Positions 44,401 to 53,725 of a stretch of 64,000 nucleotides of DNA are shown piece after piece. Under the pieces are notes generated by a model that was not told the DNA's origin, searched no databases, and was given only the letters and a program-made list of their open reading frames with translations. Made by a program: the position numbers and the translations under genes. Location: assembly GCF_023822025.1 (NCBI RefSeq), contig NZ_CP082909.1, positions 1,126,698-1,190,697 on the forward strand, in the 5' to 3' direction. Position 1 is the stretch's first letter. Each line of letters opens with the position of its first letter. This DNA comes from Endozoicomonas sp. 4G (GTDB taxonomy: Bacteria > Pseudomonadota > Gammaproteobacteria > Pseudomonadales > Endozoicomonadaceae).

Positions 44401-47400
44401 GGGTTTAAGCCCGAGATGAGCCATTTCTCTGTCAAGTGCCTTTTCAATGGCTGCGATACGCTCATTAACGTCAGGCTTACCACCCATATTGGCAATGTCT
44501 TTGTGCAGCTGTTTGAGTTTTGCTTTAATCTTACGGTTCTGATCGACGAGAGTGGCATCGTCATAGTTTGTTTTGTCTGCCTTATCCATCAAAGCATCAA
44601 CTTTAGCTGTCAAAACCTTCTTCTGGTCAGTCAGGGAGCCTTCTTCAAATTCCATTTCTAACTCGTCTGACGGTTTGTAAGCGGAAGCCTGGCCTCTTTC
44701 TTTGGTGGCACGGTTATCACTCGCTTCGATCTCCAGTGCGCTTTCTATAGCGTCAAGCATCCTTGTCTGTTCTTCCCTGGCTTGCTTATCCAGGAACGAA
44801 TCGTCAACTGTATAGATAAGGCTCGCACGAAGCTGCCTGAGTTTGAGGTCCTGCTCGCTGAGAGCTTTGCTGTCTTTCTCCCAGAGGCCTTGATATACCT
44901 GATCCAGTGCGTATTCTGGTACATCATAGCTCTTAACCGTTGTAAGAAGCTGGGCAAACCTTGCTGCTGCATCATCGTTTTGACTGAATTCGATGTCGAG
45001 TATTTCTGCTGCTGCTTTCATCAGGGCGGTTTGTTGCTCTGGGGTTTGCTGATGCAGGTCCGAACCTTCAATTTTATAGTGAAGGTGGGCAATAAGCTTC
45101 ATAAGCTTGGGATTCTTATCGTCCAGGCCGGCGTCTTTATCTACCCATACTGCCCATATCGCGTTATCTGTCTCCTCAATCTTGTCATTCGGGAGGTCGC
45201 CGCGGTCAATGATTTCAAGCACCTTACTGAATCGTGTTGCTTTTTCATCCTCTTCATTGACTTCGATGGAGAGTATTTCTTCTGTGCTTTCCAGTATTTC
45301 CAGGGCCCCTTCCTCTACCCGTTCCCTGGCTTCCCTGATGAATTCCTGCATGTCTTCAGAAATGTGATCGCGACGGAGGTAGATATCATCGTTTTCATTG
45401 AGGTCAGTCATCTCAAGGGCTCTTTCCACATCACTGATCGTCTCAAGGACATCAGGCATGGCCTTGGGGTGGCCTGGTGTTCTGATATCATCCAGCTCCT
45501 CTTCCAGCTTTGCGATCCTGATGATCTTGCCAGTCAGCTTCAAGCTCATTAGTGAATATTGTTCCTGTGTGGGTATTTCAGCCAACTCATTTTCAGGAGT
45601 CACTGTCGGGGCATCTTTTTTGCCATCGGTTGCAGAGCCTTTTGAATACTCTTCTTTGCCATCGGTTGCGCCATCGGTTGCGCCATCGGTTACGCCATCG
45701 GTTGCGCCATCGGTTGCAGAGCCTTCTGAAGGATTTTCATATTTCAAAGTCTCAACTTTCTGAAGGAGTTCTTCATGTCTGTCATCCTCTGCCGCAAGTT
45801 TTTGGCGCGCTTGATCAAACAGCTCTTTCTGTGCTTTCAGGTGCTCGCTAATGGCCTTATGACGGGTATCCTCAGGGTTCTTTTTACCTGAGGGCAGGCC
45901 GAGCTTAGCTTCAATTTTAGTCAGAGTGTTCTGGATGGATTTAGGTTTTTGATTGTCTTGCAGGTGCTGCTGAATGAGCTGGTAGCGGGCGCTCAGATCG
46001 TTTTCGTTATCTGTAACAAGACCGAATTTTTTTTCATAGTGAGCCAGCGTTCCTTTTACAGCTTCTTCCTCAGAATTCCCTGTAGCGGTACCTGTTGGAG
46101 TGTCTTTGGTAGCAACCGATTTTGTGGCAACCGGTGTTGCTGTAACCGGTGTTGGGGCAATGGATCGGGCGATGATTGATGTGGCGGCAATCGATGTAGG
46201 AGCGATCGATGTAGGAGCAATCGATGTAGGAGCAATCGATGTAGCGCTAATCAGTGGTCTGATACTGGGTGTTGCGATCATCGATCTTGCGGCAGGCGAT
46301 TGCCTGAATTCCTTGATTCTTGCGTCGATGATTTCGTCCTGCTTTGCTAGTGGCTGACTACTATCCCAGTCATAAATGCTCAGATCTTTTGCCAGTTTTT
46401 TGTTCATAGATCGCCTGGCTTCCGCTCTTGCTTCCTGATCTGCTTTTTGCTCCATTATTATTGGAATTAGATCGACTTCATCTTGTATTTGCTTCAACCG
46501 GTTCCCCTGTTTCTCCACTTCTTGATGGTGATCAGTGTGCCGCTGTCTGATCTCACCGATTTGCAACTTAAGGTGTTGCCGAACAGCCAGGTGGCGGGCT
46601 GCCAGGTCGTTTTCGTCGTGTGGAACTATTGAGAAATGACCTTCAATGGTAGACAGCTTTTCCCGGACTACCTCATCGGGTTGTCCAGTGATTTGTTGCA
46701 GCTGCTGTTGAATGGATTGAAGGACTTCCAGATCGTCTTCATTGACTAAGGTGATGTCGCGCTTGCTGCCAATGGCTACTGATCCTGCTTCTGTCATTTC
46801 GGCATCGGTCTGATCTATTGCGGCATTGGTTTGCTGGATTTTAAGAGCCTGCTCCCGGAGGAGCCTGTCTTGCTCTGTCAGCGATTTGGAATTATCCCAG
46901 TCTTTAATACCAAGCACTGCTGCCATTTTGGCATTGTGAGCCAGTGTGGTATCGATTTCCACTTCATGAACTCGTTTTTCCACCTCATGAACTCGTTTTT
47001 CCAGCCCTGGAATGCGGTTGATTTCCTTATTAAGTTTCTGTAACCAGATTTTTGGGTTTTCCGGTTCTCGTCGCTGAGCATGTTGTTGAACGTTCTCATC
47101 AGACTTTTGACTGGCCATGTCTTGAACCATTTTGATCGCAAATGCTTCGTCAGAGCTAAAAGCATCTACCATCGGTGAGCCGAAGCTGGGTAAAAATGCC
47201 TTAATAAAACGCTCGTCATTCAGAAGGTTTATAAAGGCAGGTTTGAAGCTGAAGCGTTTTGCCAGTTGATCCCGGATCCAGGGAGCCGAGACAAGCGACT
47301 CAGCGACTTGCATCTGTTTTACTGTAAATTGAAATTCATCTGCGCCATCCTGAGTGGCGCTGCTCAATGCCCACTGAAGAACTTCATAGTCTGCCAGCAT

Positions 47401-48630
47401 CCTCATGTGATTGTGATTAAGCTTTTCGGGATCAGCAGCCAGTTCAGCAGCAAGGTTCTCCAGTAACCTCATCTGAGTACTTTGAAGGACGTACTGGTAG
47501 CTTTTGACCTTTTCTGTTTTAACCTGAGCCTGAGACAGAACCTCAGTCTCGGCTTTATCCTGAGCCTCAGTCTCGTCGGCGTTCTCATTTCTTTCGTACA
47601 TTTGCCATAGGTAGTAAAGACCTTCTACGAAAGAAGTATCGCTCGGATTTGGCTTCTGACTGTGGAAAACAATCGTGTCCCCCGGAGCCTCATATACTTC
47701 CAGTTTTGGATAACCCTCAGGTGCAGGATGAGCCTGCGTGTTGTCCTTGACGTATTCAACGTAGCCGACGGGTTTATCGTCCATGAACAGGTGATTCAAA
47801 GCTTCCTGTTGTATACCTTCTCCCTCGATATGAACCTTGGCATAAGCTGAAGTGGCTGCTGCAAAGAGCACCTCATCATTGACAAAGATGGATTGACCCA
47901 GACGCTGCAGGGCAGGAGGATAATCGGCTGCTGCGATAAGGCGCATGAAGGTGCGCTTTTTGACGTCAACGGGTTCCACGTCGATGTTAGCAAGGGGAAT
48001 ATAGTCATCCGCATCGCCAAGGCTTCCTGCTTTTTGATGGGCACCTTTCAGTAATGCGGCCAGCTGTTCGGGGCCGGCGATTTTTGTTAATGGATCAAAT
48101 GGATCAAATGGTTCGATGTCAACTGCAAGTAATTGAGCACTGACAGTATCAATGGTATTTTCATGGGTCATTCCGTCTCTGACTTCAATGAACAGTTCTT
48201 TTTCTGCAAGGTTATGGGTGAACCTGAAGATTCCCTCGTTACCTACCTTGAGGACTTTGACGTATTTCTGAGCAAAGCCATTGTCGTCTGTTTCAAATAG
48301 ATCCACAGTGGAAACGCCACCGTCGATGCCGGAAAGAACATTTGTGAAGCTTGGAGAGGGAGCCTTATGGCCCGTTCTGGTTTGAGCCTGATCAGGATAG
48401 GTGGTGGTAAAGGATTTAGGTATAGGTTGCTGGTTGTCGTCTAAAGTTGGCTTAACCATGACCTCACTTCGGATAAACTCCGTACGACCGTTCGCAGGGT
48501 CGACAGACCTTATTTGCAGCCTGCGATTGGCCATGCCGATGGTGTCGGCCAGTGCCTGTGTGCCGATGATGGAAGAACTGATTGCAAGGGTCACTGCAAG
48601 GCTTAGTGCATGGGGGCGAGCAGTTGTCAT
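41467..48630 (-). CDS. Giant secreted coiled-coil protein, array member 1 (2387 aa)
   Basis: Signal peptide at residues 1-28 (AVTLAISSSIIG... cleaved after ALA). Residues 30-540 form the N-terminal domain shared with the other array members (RSEVMVKPTLDDNQQPIPKS; VDLFETDDNGFAQKYVKVLK). From about 545 to 1750 the protein is mainly charged coiled coil, with a tandem KRVHEVE unit, a SIAPT-type pentapeptide run at about 793-820 and an ATDG run at about 971-991. Residues 1757-2387 are the shared C-terminal domain (NKIIHLLHEGLISKVELENY, NYILDDIAFEDGRKTTAFL), with one hydrophobic stretch near LVLGPVTTVGAYTHGFLSGL. It begins with GAGGTAG before the ATG and is preceded by a minisatellite. No known family is recognised. 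A surface or secreted filament, toxin or adhesin are all possible. Confidence 0.85.
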   Translation of the reverse strand: MTTARPHALSLAVTLAISSSIIGTQALADTIGMANRRLQIRSVDPANGRTEFIRSEVMVKPTLDDNQQPIPKSFTTTYPDQAQTRTGHKAPSPSFTNVLSGIDGGVSTVDLFETDDNGFAQKYVKVLKVGNEGIFRFTHNLAEKELFIEVRDGMTHENTIDTVSAQLLAVDIEPFDPFDPLTKIAGPEQLAALLKGAHQKAGSLGDADDYIPLANIDVEPVDVKKRTFMRLIAAADYPPALQRLGQSIFVNDEVLFAAATSAYAKVHIEGEGIQQEALNHLFMDDKPVGYVEYVKDNTQAHPAPEGYPKLEVYEAPGDTIVFHSQKPNPSDTSFVEGLYYLWQMYERNENADETEAQDKAETEVLSQAQVKTEKVKSYQYVLQSTQMRLLENLAAELAADPEKLNHNHMRMLADYEVLQWALSSATQDGADEFQFTVKQMQVAESLVSAPWIRDQLAKRFSFKPAFINLLNDERFIKAFLPSFGSPMVDAFSSDEAFAIKMVQDMASQKSDENVQQHAQRREPENPKIWLQKLNKEINRIPGLEKRVHEVEKRVHEVEIDTTLAHNAKMAAVLGIKDWDNSKSLTEQDRLLREQALKIQQTNAAIDQTDAEMTEAGSVAIGSKRDITLVNEDDLEVLQSIQQQLQQITGQPDEVVREKLSTIEGHFSIVPHDENDLAARHLAVRQHLKLQIGEIRQRHTDHHQEVEKQGNRLKQIQDEVDLIPIIMEQKADQEARAEARRSMNKKLAKDLSIYDWDSSQPLAKQDEIIDARIKEFRQSPAARSMIATPSIRPLISATSIAPTSIAPTSIAPTSIAATSIIARSIAPTPVTATPVATKSVATKDTPTGTATGNSEEEAVKGTLAHYEKKFGLVTDNENDLSARYQLIQQHLQDNQKPKSIQNTLTKIEAKLGLPSGKKNPEDTRHKAISEHLKAQKELFDQARQKLAAEDDRHEELLQKVETLKYENPSEGSATDGATDGVTDGATDGATDGKEEYSKGSATDGKKDAPTVTPENELAEIPTQEQYSLMSLKLTGKIIRIAKLEEELDDIRTPGHPKAMPDVLETISDVERALEMTDLNENDDIYLRRDHISEDMQEFIREARERVEEGALEILESTEEILSIEVNEEDEKATRFSKVLEIIDRGDLPNDKIEETDNAIWAVWVDKDAGLDDKNPKLMKLIAHLHYKIEGSDLHQQTPEQQTALMKAAAEILDIEFSQNDDAAARFAQLLTTVKSYDVPEYALDQVYQGLWEKDSKALSEQDLKLRQLRASLIYTVDDSFLDKQAREEQTRMLDAIESALEIEASDNRATKERGQASAYKPSDELEMEFEEGSLTDQKKVLTAKVDALMDKADKTNYDDATLVDQNRKIKAKLKQLHKDIANMGGKPDVNERIAAIEKALDREMAHLGLKPRYAYDRKLARTRQDLEYAEKELSAANHKLNKLSRKQLPFLIRSDNQQTDLESMNQEVKKVQTDLGLPAGDEQTCQERIDDIKQYLQEKAPERTDEIYEKLEAAAKAHNILTDSNQGSLEKDDDSNALENLEGRPGLEASPEPDGELTLARKNYAQVTSFLHEHDRKNIEAENARLAETSAQNDLSKQQEVEGAEGFENLDDKTQTLHKEEIIKLTTALEEKKEATLKAEKALADYHEAALEATEKAMGLTDVADTNEDRINTLRNRRMQLGGNDGAGGKILQLTRKQDRLKDEIATKRAHIERLKQVIQAEEQAIENEGGTFQYTPSQKKIRTEMLAFTQSHPLKEQALEAAMALTEMAVESDKAASFIDALDFDNEFAPIRLVEMTGDKLAFDQAGGIVEIFKRLKALPEYPVEPVEDQPMNALGEVLDLVRRARNEMRNGPQEYDEDIRNMGLRVIHYVSHEPGDLNSFSEYFASHSASGNKIIHLLHEGLISKVELENYMNAVRGVAGYEIVKEFEHFLDNKHGIDTPKFKEVVQKLSDKAAENFMQSAFAPVTVTDTGPTGMKESVAGMKEYSAAVIANYILDDIAFEDGRKTTAFLTNIKDTLTPYANAAGLTETTFLEVINDTLMLAHAAAVEYQLHEYWLKPSASLVQAATWYFTNYRPLLATRNALEASKQSLVNMALLYLLDLTNRGDYTHRMLTPFQHWLERYGFDLDRTGQYRYHRAIERFTEVAGLAMPFGKAASSVILLETGSSLFARQYNANPHMYRSIYRLVPEIVKSMSSRQGVQIPLLHQVTPQKVKTLASATASLVLGPVTTVGAYTHGFLSGLTYAQTFGFALASTLSFDFFMNDNKMLTQWLGGPLGRSLDKINRWRGVGEKRGAYKKRTAITSPQRFNETDEEYASRVKANDMMYGWTRHENYLHFRERRDRTMKLYKHGWEKYFKENVPKWSFSHANSLPYSYTLGALYGSQAKD
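45658..45717 (-). repeat. In-frame 12-bp repeats in giant gene 1
   Basis: Five copies of GCCATCGGTT(G/A)C in a row, giving ATDG/VTDG tetrapeptides. The unit is a multiple of three, so copy-number change would keep the frame. Confidence 0.9.
46176..46250 (-). repeat. In-frame 15-bp repeats in giant gene 1
   Basis: Consecutive copies of a 15-base unit (GCAATCGATGTAGGA) encode the SIAPT pentapeptide repeat, a likely flexible linker between coiled-coil segments. Confidence 0.88.
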
Positions 48631-48702
48631 TCTACTACCTCAGAGCTGATTACCTTTGTTACCGTGAAAAGTGATTTCCACACCAGGCGAGGAAAAGCTT
48701 TG

Positions 48703-48860
48703 AGTCGCTAAGGGCTTTCCAGTCGCTAAGGGCTTTCCAGTCGCTAATGGCTTTCCAGTCGCTAATGGCTTTCCAGTCGCTAATGGCTTTCCAGTCGCTA
48801 ATGGCTTTCCAGTCGCTAATGGCTTTCCAGTCGCTAATGGCTTTCCAGTCGCTAATGGCT
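48703..48860 (-). repeat. 18-bp minisatellite upstream of giant gene 1
   Basis: Eight full copies and a 14-base partial copy of GTCGCTAATGGCTTTCCA; the first two copies have AAGGG in place of AATGG. The near-perfect identity indicates recent expansion. It ends 73 bases before the start codon, in the probable promoter or leader. Confidence 0.95.
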
Positions 48861-48864
48861 GTTT

Positions 48865-48944
48865 CGGTAAGCTGTTGAGTCAATTTAGTTCACAGTGGCA
48901 AATTCGGTAAGCTAATGAGTGAATTTAGTTTGCACTGGCAAAAC
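48865..48944. repeat. 40-bp tandem duplication
   Basis: Two adjacent related copies beginning CGGTAAGCT and containing AATTTAGTT, at 48865-48904 and 48905-48944, with several differences. Older than the minisatellite. Confidence 0.8.
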
Positions 48945-49029
48945 TCAGTGCCAGTAAAATTCGATCCTCTACGGGTTTCTGATAACACAGTTCATTGCGG
49001 GCATTCTTATCTTTATCGTCGCTATGTCG

Positions 49030-52000
49030 TCATTTGTAGAAGACTCCAAAAGTGTAGGAGTAAGGAATACTTTCTGCGTGGGAGAATGACCATTTAGGTA
49101 CATTTTCCCGGAAGTATTTTTCCCAACCATCCTCGTATAATTTCATGGTGCGATCGAGGCGTTCACGGAACTGCAGGTAATTTTCCTGTCGAGTCCAGCC
49201 ATGCATCACGTTGGTTGCTTTAACACGGCTTGCATACTGTTCATCGGTTTCATGGAAGCGTTGAGGGGTAGCCACGGCAGTACGTTTTACATAGTCCTCG
49301 TCTTTTTCACCGACTTCCCGCCAGCGGTTGAGCTGGTCAAGACCACGGCCCAGGGGGCCACCCAGCCATTGAGTAAGCATCTTGTTGTCGTTCATAAAAA
49401 AGTCAAAAGTAAGCGTCGATGTCAGGGCAAGTCCGAAGGTTTGCGCGCTGCTAAACCCGGATACAAGACCGTGGGTGTACGCTCCGACGGTGGAAACCGG
49501 ACCCAGTACCAGACCGGCGGTGGCAGAAGCCAGCGTTTTTACTTTTTCTGGTGTTACCCGATGCAGCAGTGGTATCTGAATCCCTTGTCTGGAAGCCATG
49601 GATTTCACGATTTCGGGCACCAGACGGAAAATGCTGCGATACATCCGGGGGTTGACGTTGTACTGTCTGGTAAACAGCATGGAGCCGGTTTGCAGCAGAA
49701 TGACTGACGAGGCAGCCCTGCCGGCTGGCATTGCCAGCCCGCCTATTTCAGAGGTTTGGTCAATGCTGCTGTGGTAGGCATATTGTCTGGTCCGGTCAAG
49801 ATCAGCATGGTAGTGTTCCAGCCAGTTCTGAAAAGGTGTTGGCATCCGGTGCAGGTAATCACCCCGACTGGTCAGATCCAGAAGATAGAGGAATGCCACG
49901 TTTAAGAGGGATAGTTTGGTCGCCCGCCAGGCGGTACTGGCCACCAGTAGGGGTTTGTAGCTGGAGTAGTACCAGGAGACAGCCTGTGCCAGGAAGGCCG
50001 AAGGCTTGAGCCAGTAATTATTGAGCTGCTGCTCAACCGCTGAGGCATGAGCCTGCATCAATGTGCTGTGGATAATCTTGATCAGGTCTGATTCAGACAG
50101 GCCAGCGGCATTGGCATAAGATGCCAGAGTATCCTGAATATTGGTCAGGAACGCTGCCGTCTTGCGGCCATGTTCAAAGGCAATATCGTCAAGAATGTAG
50201 TTGGCGATGACAGACATTGAGTACTCCTGCATACCGATCACCGATTCCTGCATACCCATCGGGCCAGTGGCGGTGACAGTCACAGGAGCAAAGGCACGCT
50301 GCATGAATTCCTCAACAGCCTTGTCGGATAACCTCTGGAGAACAGCCTTGAGCCGGGGCATATCGACGCCGTGTTTGTATTCAAGGAAGTGCTCAAACTC
50401 AGCCATTGTCTGATAACCATCGACACCTTTGACGGCCTTCATGTAGTGCTCAAGTTCACTCTTGCTGATCAGACCTTCAGCCAGTAGATGGATGATTTTG
50501 TTACCACTGGCAGAATGGGAGGCCAGGTATTCTGAGAAGCTTTTCAGATCCTCTGGTTCATGCTCGACGAAGTGAATGGCGGTTTTCCCCATGGTCTGTA
50601 TTTCATGGTCGTATTCTTCTGCCCCCTGTCCGATCTGGGCCCTCACCCGGTCTACCAGATTCTGGATTTCATCCAGAGGGTTCAGAGGTTGATCGTCTAC
50701 CGTTACGGGCGGGTCTGTTTGCTTAAGTTTTTTGAAGACTTTCACGATCCGTACGGCCTGATCAAGCGTCAGATCGTCTCCGGCCAATGTCCGCAGGCGA
50801 AGGGGGGCAAATTCATCGTCTGAGTCAAAAGTCCGAAGATTTGGTATTGGCCTGCCGCTCAGCTCTGCCGATTCTGCCAGACCCAGTGCGGCTTCCAGGG
50901 CTTGCCTCCTGAGAGGGTTCTCCTGCTTGTAGGCGCGTAGATCGGTTAGTATTTTGGCTTGTTTCGGCGTGTGCTGATAAGGGCCGTCGTCGTTTTTGAC
51001 GGCGTCCTGTGCAGACTTCAGGATTTCCTTTAATATCTCTATTTCTGCTTGCTTGGTTTCTGCTGCTATTTTCAGGTGATCCTGTTCCCGGGTGGAGTCC
51101 AGGATACTGCCGTCCGTACTATCATCCCCGCCCTCTGTGACAGGAGGGGCGACATTAGCAAAAGTATCCTTCTGTTTCTGATAAATACCTTTCAGTTCGC
51201 TTTCAGCGGCTATTAATGCTTTTCTGACTCTGGCTAATTCACGATCCAGAACGTATCGGGGTTTGGGTCCCAGTTGCCTCACTTGTCTGGCAAGCTCAGC
51301 ATCAATAGCTGTGACACGCTCACGAACCTTGGGCTGACCTAATCTGTATATTTTTTGTTCCAGCCGTACGAGATGTTCTTCAATGTGATTGATTTGATCA
51401 TCGACCGCGGCGTCATGTTTATAGTCCTGAATGTTGAGTTGACGAGCAATTGCATTGATTGTATTTCTTATGGAATCTTCGTCGTCATAGAATTCGTGTA
51501 TTGCAGACATTAATGCCCAGACTTTTCCTCTCAGACTGTCCTTCTTCTCATCCAGGTGGGCACTTTTTTTTAATTTTACTTCTAGAACCCTGGCCAGTTT
51601 TTCAGCAACATTCTCGCCTCTTTCTGTGGCAGCAACGTTTTCGCTGGTGTTGATGTCCAGTTTATCTTCTATAAGTTCAAGTAGCCTTGTCTGTTGTTTT
51701 TTGGCTCGCTCATCCAGGTTTAAGACATAATGCTTAAGACGTATAGTAAGTATCCGGAGCTTTGTGTCTTTATCGGCATTCAGGGGCATAGTGTTTTTTT
51801 TCCAGAGTCTGGTTTGCATATCATCCAGTAGGTATTCTGTGGTGCTGTCGTCGTGAAGTGTTTCACAAACCCTCTCCAGTCTTGTTGTTTTGTCATCACC
51901 TTTACTGATTTCAATGTTCAGTATTGCTTCTGCACCTTTCAGTACTTCCAAAGCCTCTTCCTCTACCCGCTGTCTGGCCTCTCTTATGTGTCTGTGCATG

Positions 52001-53667
52001 CTCCCGGCAATGATCTCGTGGCGGTAATACACATCGTCTTCTGCATCGAGCTCATCGATCGTCAGGGCTTGTTCTACGGCAGTCAGTTTCCTGAGCACTT
52101 CAGCTTTGGAGGTAAAGCGAGTGGTTATTTCATCAGCTGCCAGATTGCGCGGTAATTGATGTTTAATCTCTGAGTCTCTGGCTTCCCTCGCCTGTAGTGC
52201 TTCCAGCTTGCTGGTCAGCTGTCTGGTGATGGTGGCAATGATGTTGCGGGCAAATTTTTCATCGCTGTTATCGGTATCCGCAGCCGCTGCACTGACCAGG
52301 GGCATAAATTTCTGAACGAAATGCTCGTTGGCCAGAAGGTCTCTGAGTACTGGTTTGAAGCGGAAGTATCTTTCGAGTTGAAACTGCATCCAGACTGGAT
52401 TGATGAGCCACGAAGCGAATCTGATGTGTGCTGATTTGAACTCAAATACACCTTCTGCATCTGGAGCAGCATTCTCCAATGTCTGCTGGATAGATTCGTA
52501 GTTTGCCAGCGTTATCAGTTTCTCTTCGCTTGGTTCAGCATCGTGCTGTACAGCCAGTTCAGCAGCAAATTCCTCCAACAGCGCCATCTGTTTGCTTCGA
52601 ATAATGTGCTGGTAACTTTTGACCTTGTCTTTTTTTATCGTTGTTATGACCGGATCGGGGTGGGTACTCTCAACGTTTTCCCTGAGGTTAATAAGATCTT
52701 CGACAAAAGCGATGTCTGCCGGATTTTGCTTTTGACCATGGAAAACAATCATCTCTTCACGAGCCTCATGCACTTCCAGTTTTGGATAGCCGGCAGGCAC
52801 TGGATAGGCCTGAGTCTCATCTTCAACGTGGACAATGTATCCGACAGGTTTATGGTATAACAACAGCTTGTTAAGAGCTTCCTGTTGTAATGCTTTATCC
52901 AGAACATAAACCTGGGCATAGGCGGAGGTGGCCGCTGCAAAAAGGGCTTCATCATTGACAAAGATCGATTGACCCAGGCTTTCCGGTTCAGGGGGCTGGT
53001 CACCCGAAGTGATAAGACGCATGAAGGTGCGCCTGTTCACTTCAACGCTCTCTACTTTAACCGTGGCAAGGGCGTCAAAGTGATGACCTGCACCAAGGTT
53101 GCCTGCTCTTTGATTTGCGCCCTTCAGTACACCGACCAGTTGTTCGGGACTGGCGACATTGGTCAAAGGCTCCAACGGCAGGTTATCACCCAAGTGGTTA
53201 CGAACAGCCTCAACAGAGTCGGGATCCGTCATGCCGCTTCTGACTTCAATGACCAGTTTATCTTCTTCAAGGTTATGGGTGAATCTGAAGACGCTTTCAT
53301 CGCCTACTTTCAGGATTTTGGTGTATTTCTCTGCCACACCATGCTCATCTGTTTCAAACAGATCAACACTGGCAACACTGCCGTCGACGTCAGAAAGCAC
53401 ATCGGTGAAGCCTTTGAAAGGAACGTCATAGCCCTCCGGAGTCTGATCAGAGTAAGTGGTTGTAAAAGAGTGAGGGATGGGTTGCTGATTATCATCCAGA
53501 GTAGGTCGAACGGTGACCTCACTCCGGATAGGTTCGACACGTTCACTACCCCAAAAAGCGACAGACCTTGTCTGCAGTTTACGCTCGGCCAGTGTTGGTG
53601 TCGCAATAATGGAAGAGCTGATAGCAACGGCTATTGCAATTAATGCCTTGGGGCGAGGATTTATCAT
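49030..53667 (-). CDS. Giant secreted coiled-coil protein, array member 2 (1545 aa)
   Basis: Shortest complete member. The signal peptide (KALIAIAVAISSSIIATPTLA, cleaved after A27) is followed by the shared N-terminal domain (RSEVTVRPTLDDNQQPIPHS), a shorter coiled-coil middle (about residues 480-915) with modules also found in the paralogues (LGPKPRYVLDRELARVRKAL), and the shared C-terminal domain from about 920 ending in PYSYTFGVFYK. GAGGTAG lies just before the ATG. It begins 58 bases after the stop of member 3, so they are likely co-transcribed. Function unknown. Confidence 0.87.
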   Translation of the reverse strand: MINPRPKALIAIAVAISSSIIATPTLAERKLQTRSVAFWGSERVEPIRSEVTVRPTLDDNQQPIPHSFTTTYSDQTPEGYDVPFKGFTDVLSDVDGSVASVDLFETDEHGVAEKYTKILKVGDESVFRFTHNLEEDKLVIEVRSGMTDPDSVEAVRNHLGDNLPLEPLTNVASPEQLVGVLKGANQRAGNLGAGHHFDALATVKVESVEVNRRTFMRLITSGDQPPEPESLGQSIFVNDEALFAAATSAYAQVYVLDKALQQEALNKLLLYHKPVGYIVHVEDETQAYPVPAGYPKLEVHEAREEMIVFHGQKQNPADIAFVEDLINLRENVESTHPDPVITTIKKDKVKSYQHIIRSKQMALLEEFAAELAVQHDAEPSEEKLITLANYESIQQTLENAAPDAEGVFEFKSAHIRFASWLINPVWMQFQLERYFRFKPVLRDLLANEHFVQKFMPLVSAAAADTDNSDEKFARNIIATITRQLTSKLEALQAREARDSEIKHQLPRNLAADEITTRFTSKAEVLRKLTAVEQALTIDELDAEDDVYYRHEIIAGSMHRHIREARQRVEEEALEVLKGAEAILNIEISKGDDKTTRLERVCETLHDDSTTEYLLDDMQTRLWKKNTMPLNADKDTKLRILTIRLKHYVLNLDERAKKQQTRLLELIEDKLDINTSENVAATERGENVAEKLARVLEVKLKKSAHLDEKKDSLRGKVWALMSAIHEFYDDEDSIRNTINAIARQLNIQDYKHDAAVDDQINHIEEHLVRLEQKIYRLGQPKVRERVTAIDAELARQVRQLGPKPRYVLDRELARVRKALIAAESELKGIYQKQKDTFANVAPPVTEGGDDSTDGSILDSTREQDHLKIAAETKQAEIEILKEILKSAQDAVKNDDGPYQHTPKQAKILTDLRAYKQENPLRRQALEAALGLAESAELSGRPIPNLRTFDSDDEFAPLRLRTLAGDDLTLDQAVRIVKVFKKLKQTDPPVTVDDQPLNPLDEIQNLVDRVRAQIGQGAEEYDHEIQTMGKTAIHFVEHEPEDLKSFSEYLASHSASGNKIIHLLAEGLISKSELEHYMKAVKGVDGYQTMAEFEHFLEYKHGVDMPRLKAVLQRLSDKAVEEFMQRAFAPVTVTATGPMGMQESVIGMQEYSMSVIANYILDDIAFEHGRKTAAFLTNIQDTLASYANAAGLSESDLIKIIHSTLMQAHASAVEQQLNNYWLKPSAFLAQAVSWYYSSYKPLLVASTAWRATKLSLLNVAFLYLLDLTSRGDYLHRMPTPFQNWLEHYHADLDRTRQYAYHSSIDQTSEIGGLAMPAGRAASSVILLQTGSMLFTRQYNVNPRMYRSIFRLVPEIVKSMASRQGIQIPLLHRVTPEKVKTLASATAGLVLGPVSTVGAYTHGLVSGFSSAQTFGLALTSTLTFDFFMNDNKMLTQWLGGPLGRGLDQLNRWREVGEKDEDYVKRTAVATPQRFHETDEQYASRVKATNVMHGWTRQENYLQFRERLDRTMKLYEDGWEKYFRENVPKWSFSHAESIPYSYTFGVFYK

Positions 53668-53725
53668 TCAACTACCTCACATGAGGAAGCCAGTATGTAT
53701 TCCTTGGAATCAGCCTGTGTAGACT

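Larger units (their letters stand above)
48631..49029. other. Upstream region of giant gene 1
   Basis: 399 bases between giant genes 1 and 2. It contains the 18-bp minisatellite (48703-48860) and a 40-base tandem duplication (48865-48904 and 48905-48944). The minus strand through the minisatellite is open as an SDWKAI repeat, which I treat as a by-product of the 18-bp period, not a gene. Confidence 0.7.

Noticed and set aside
48703..48860. CRISPR array
   Set aside because: The 18-bp units are directly adjacent with no spacers and no cas genes are nearby.
48659..48883. 74-codon frame encoding repeated SDWKAI on the minus strand
   Set aside because: The 18-bp period keeps any frame open. There is no signal, domain or ribosome site, so it is treated as minisatellite DNA.
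52969..53643. 224-codon frame antisense to giant gene 2
   Set aside because: Lies opposite the shared N-terminal domain; similar shadow frames recur in the paralogues because the coding strand is conserved.
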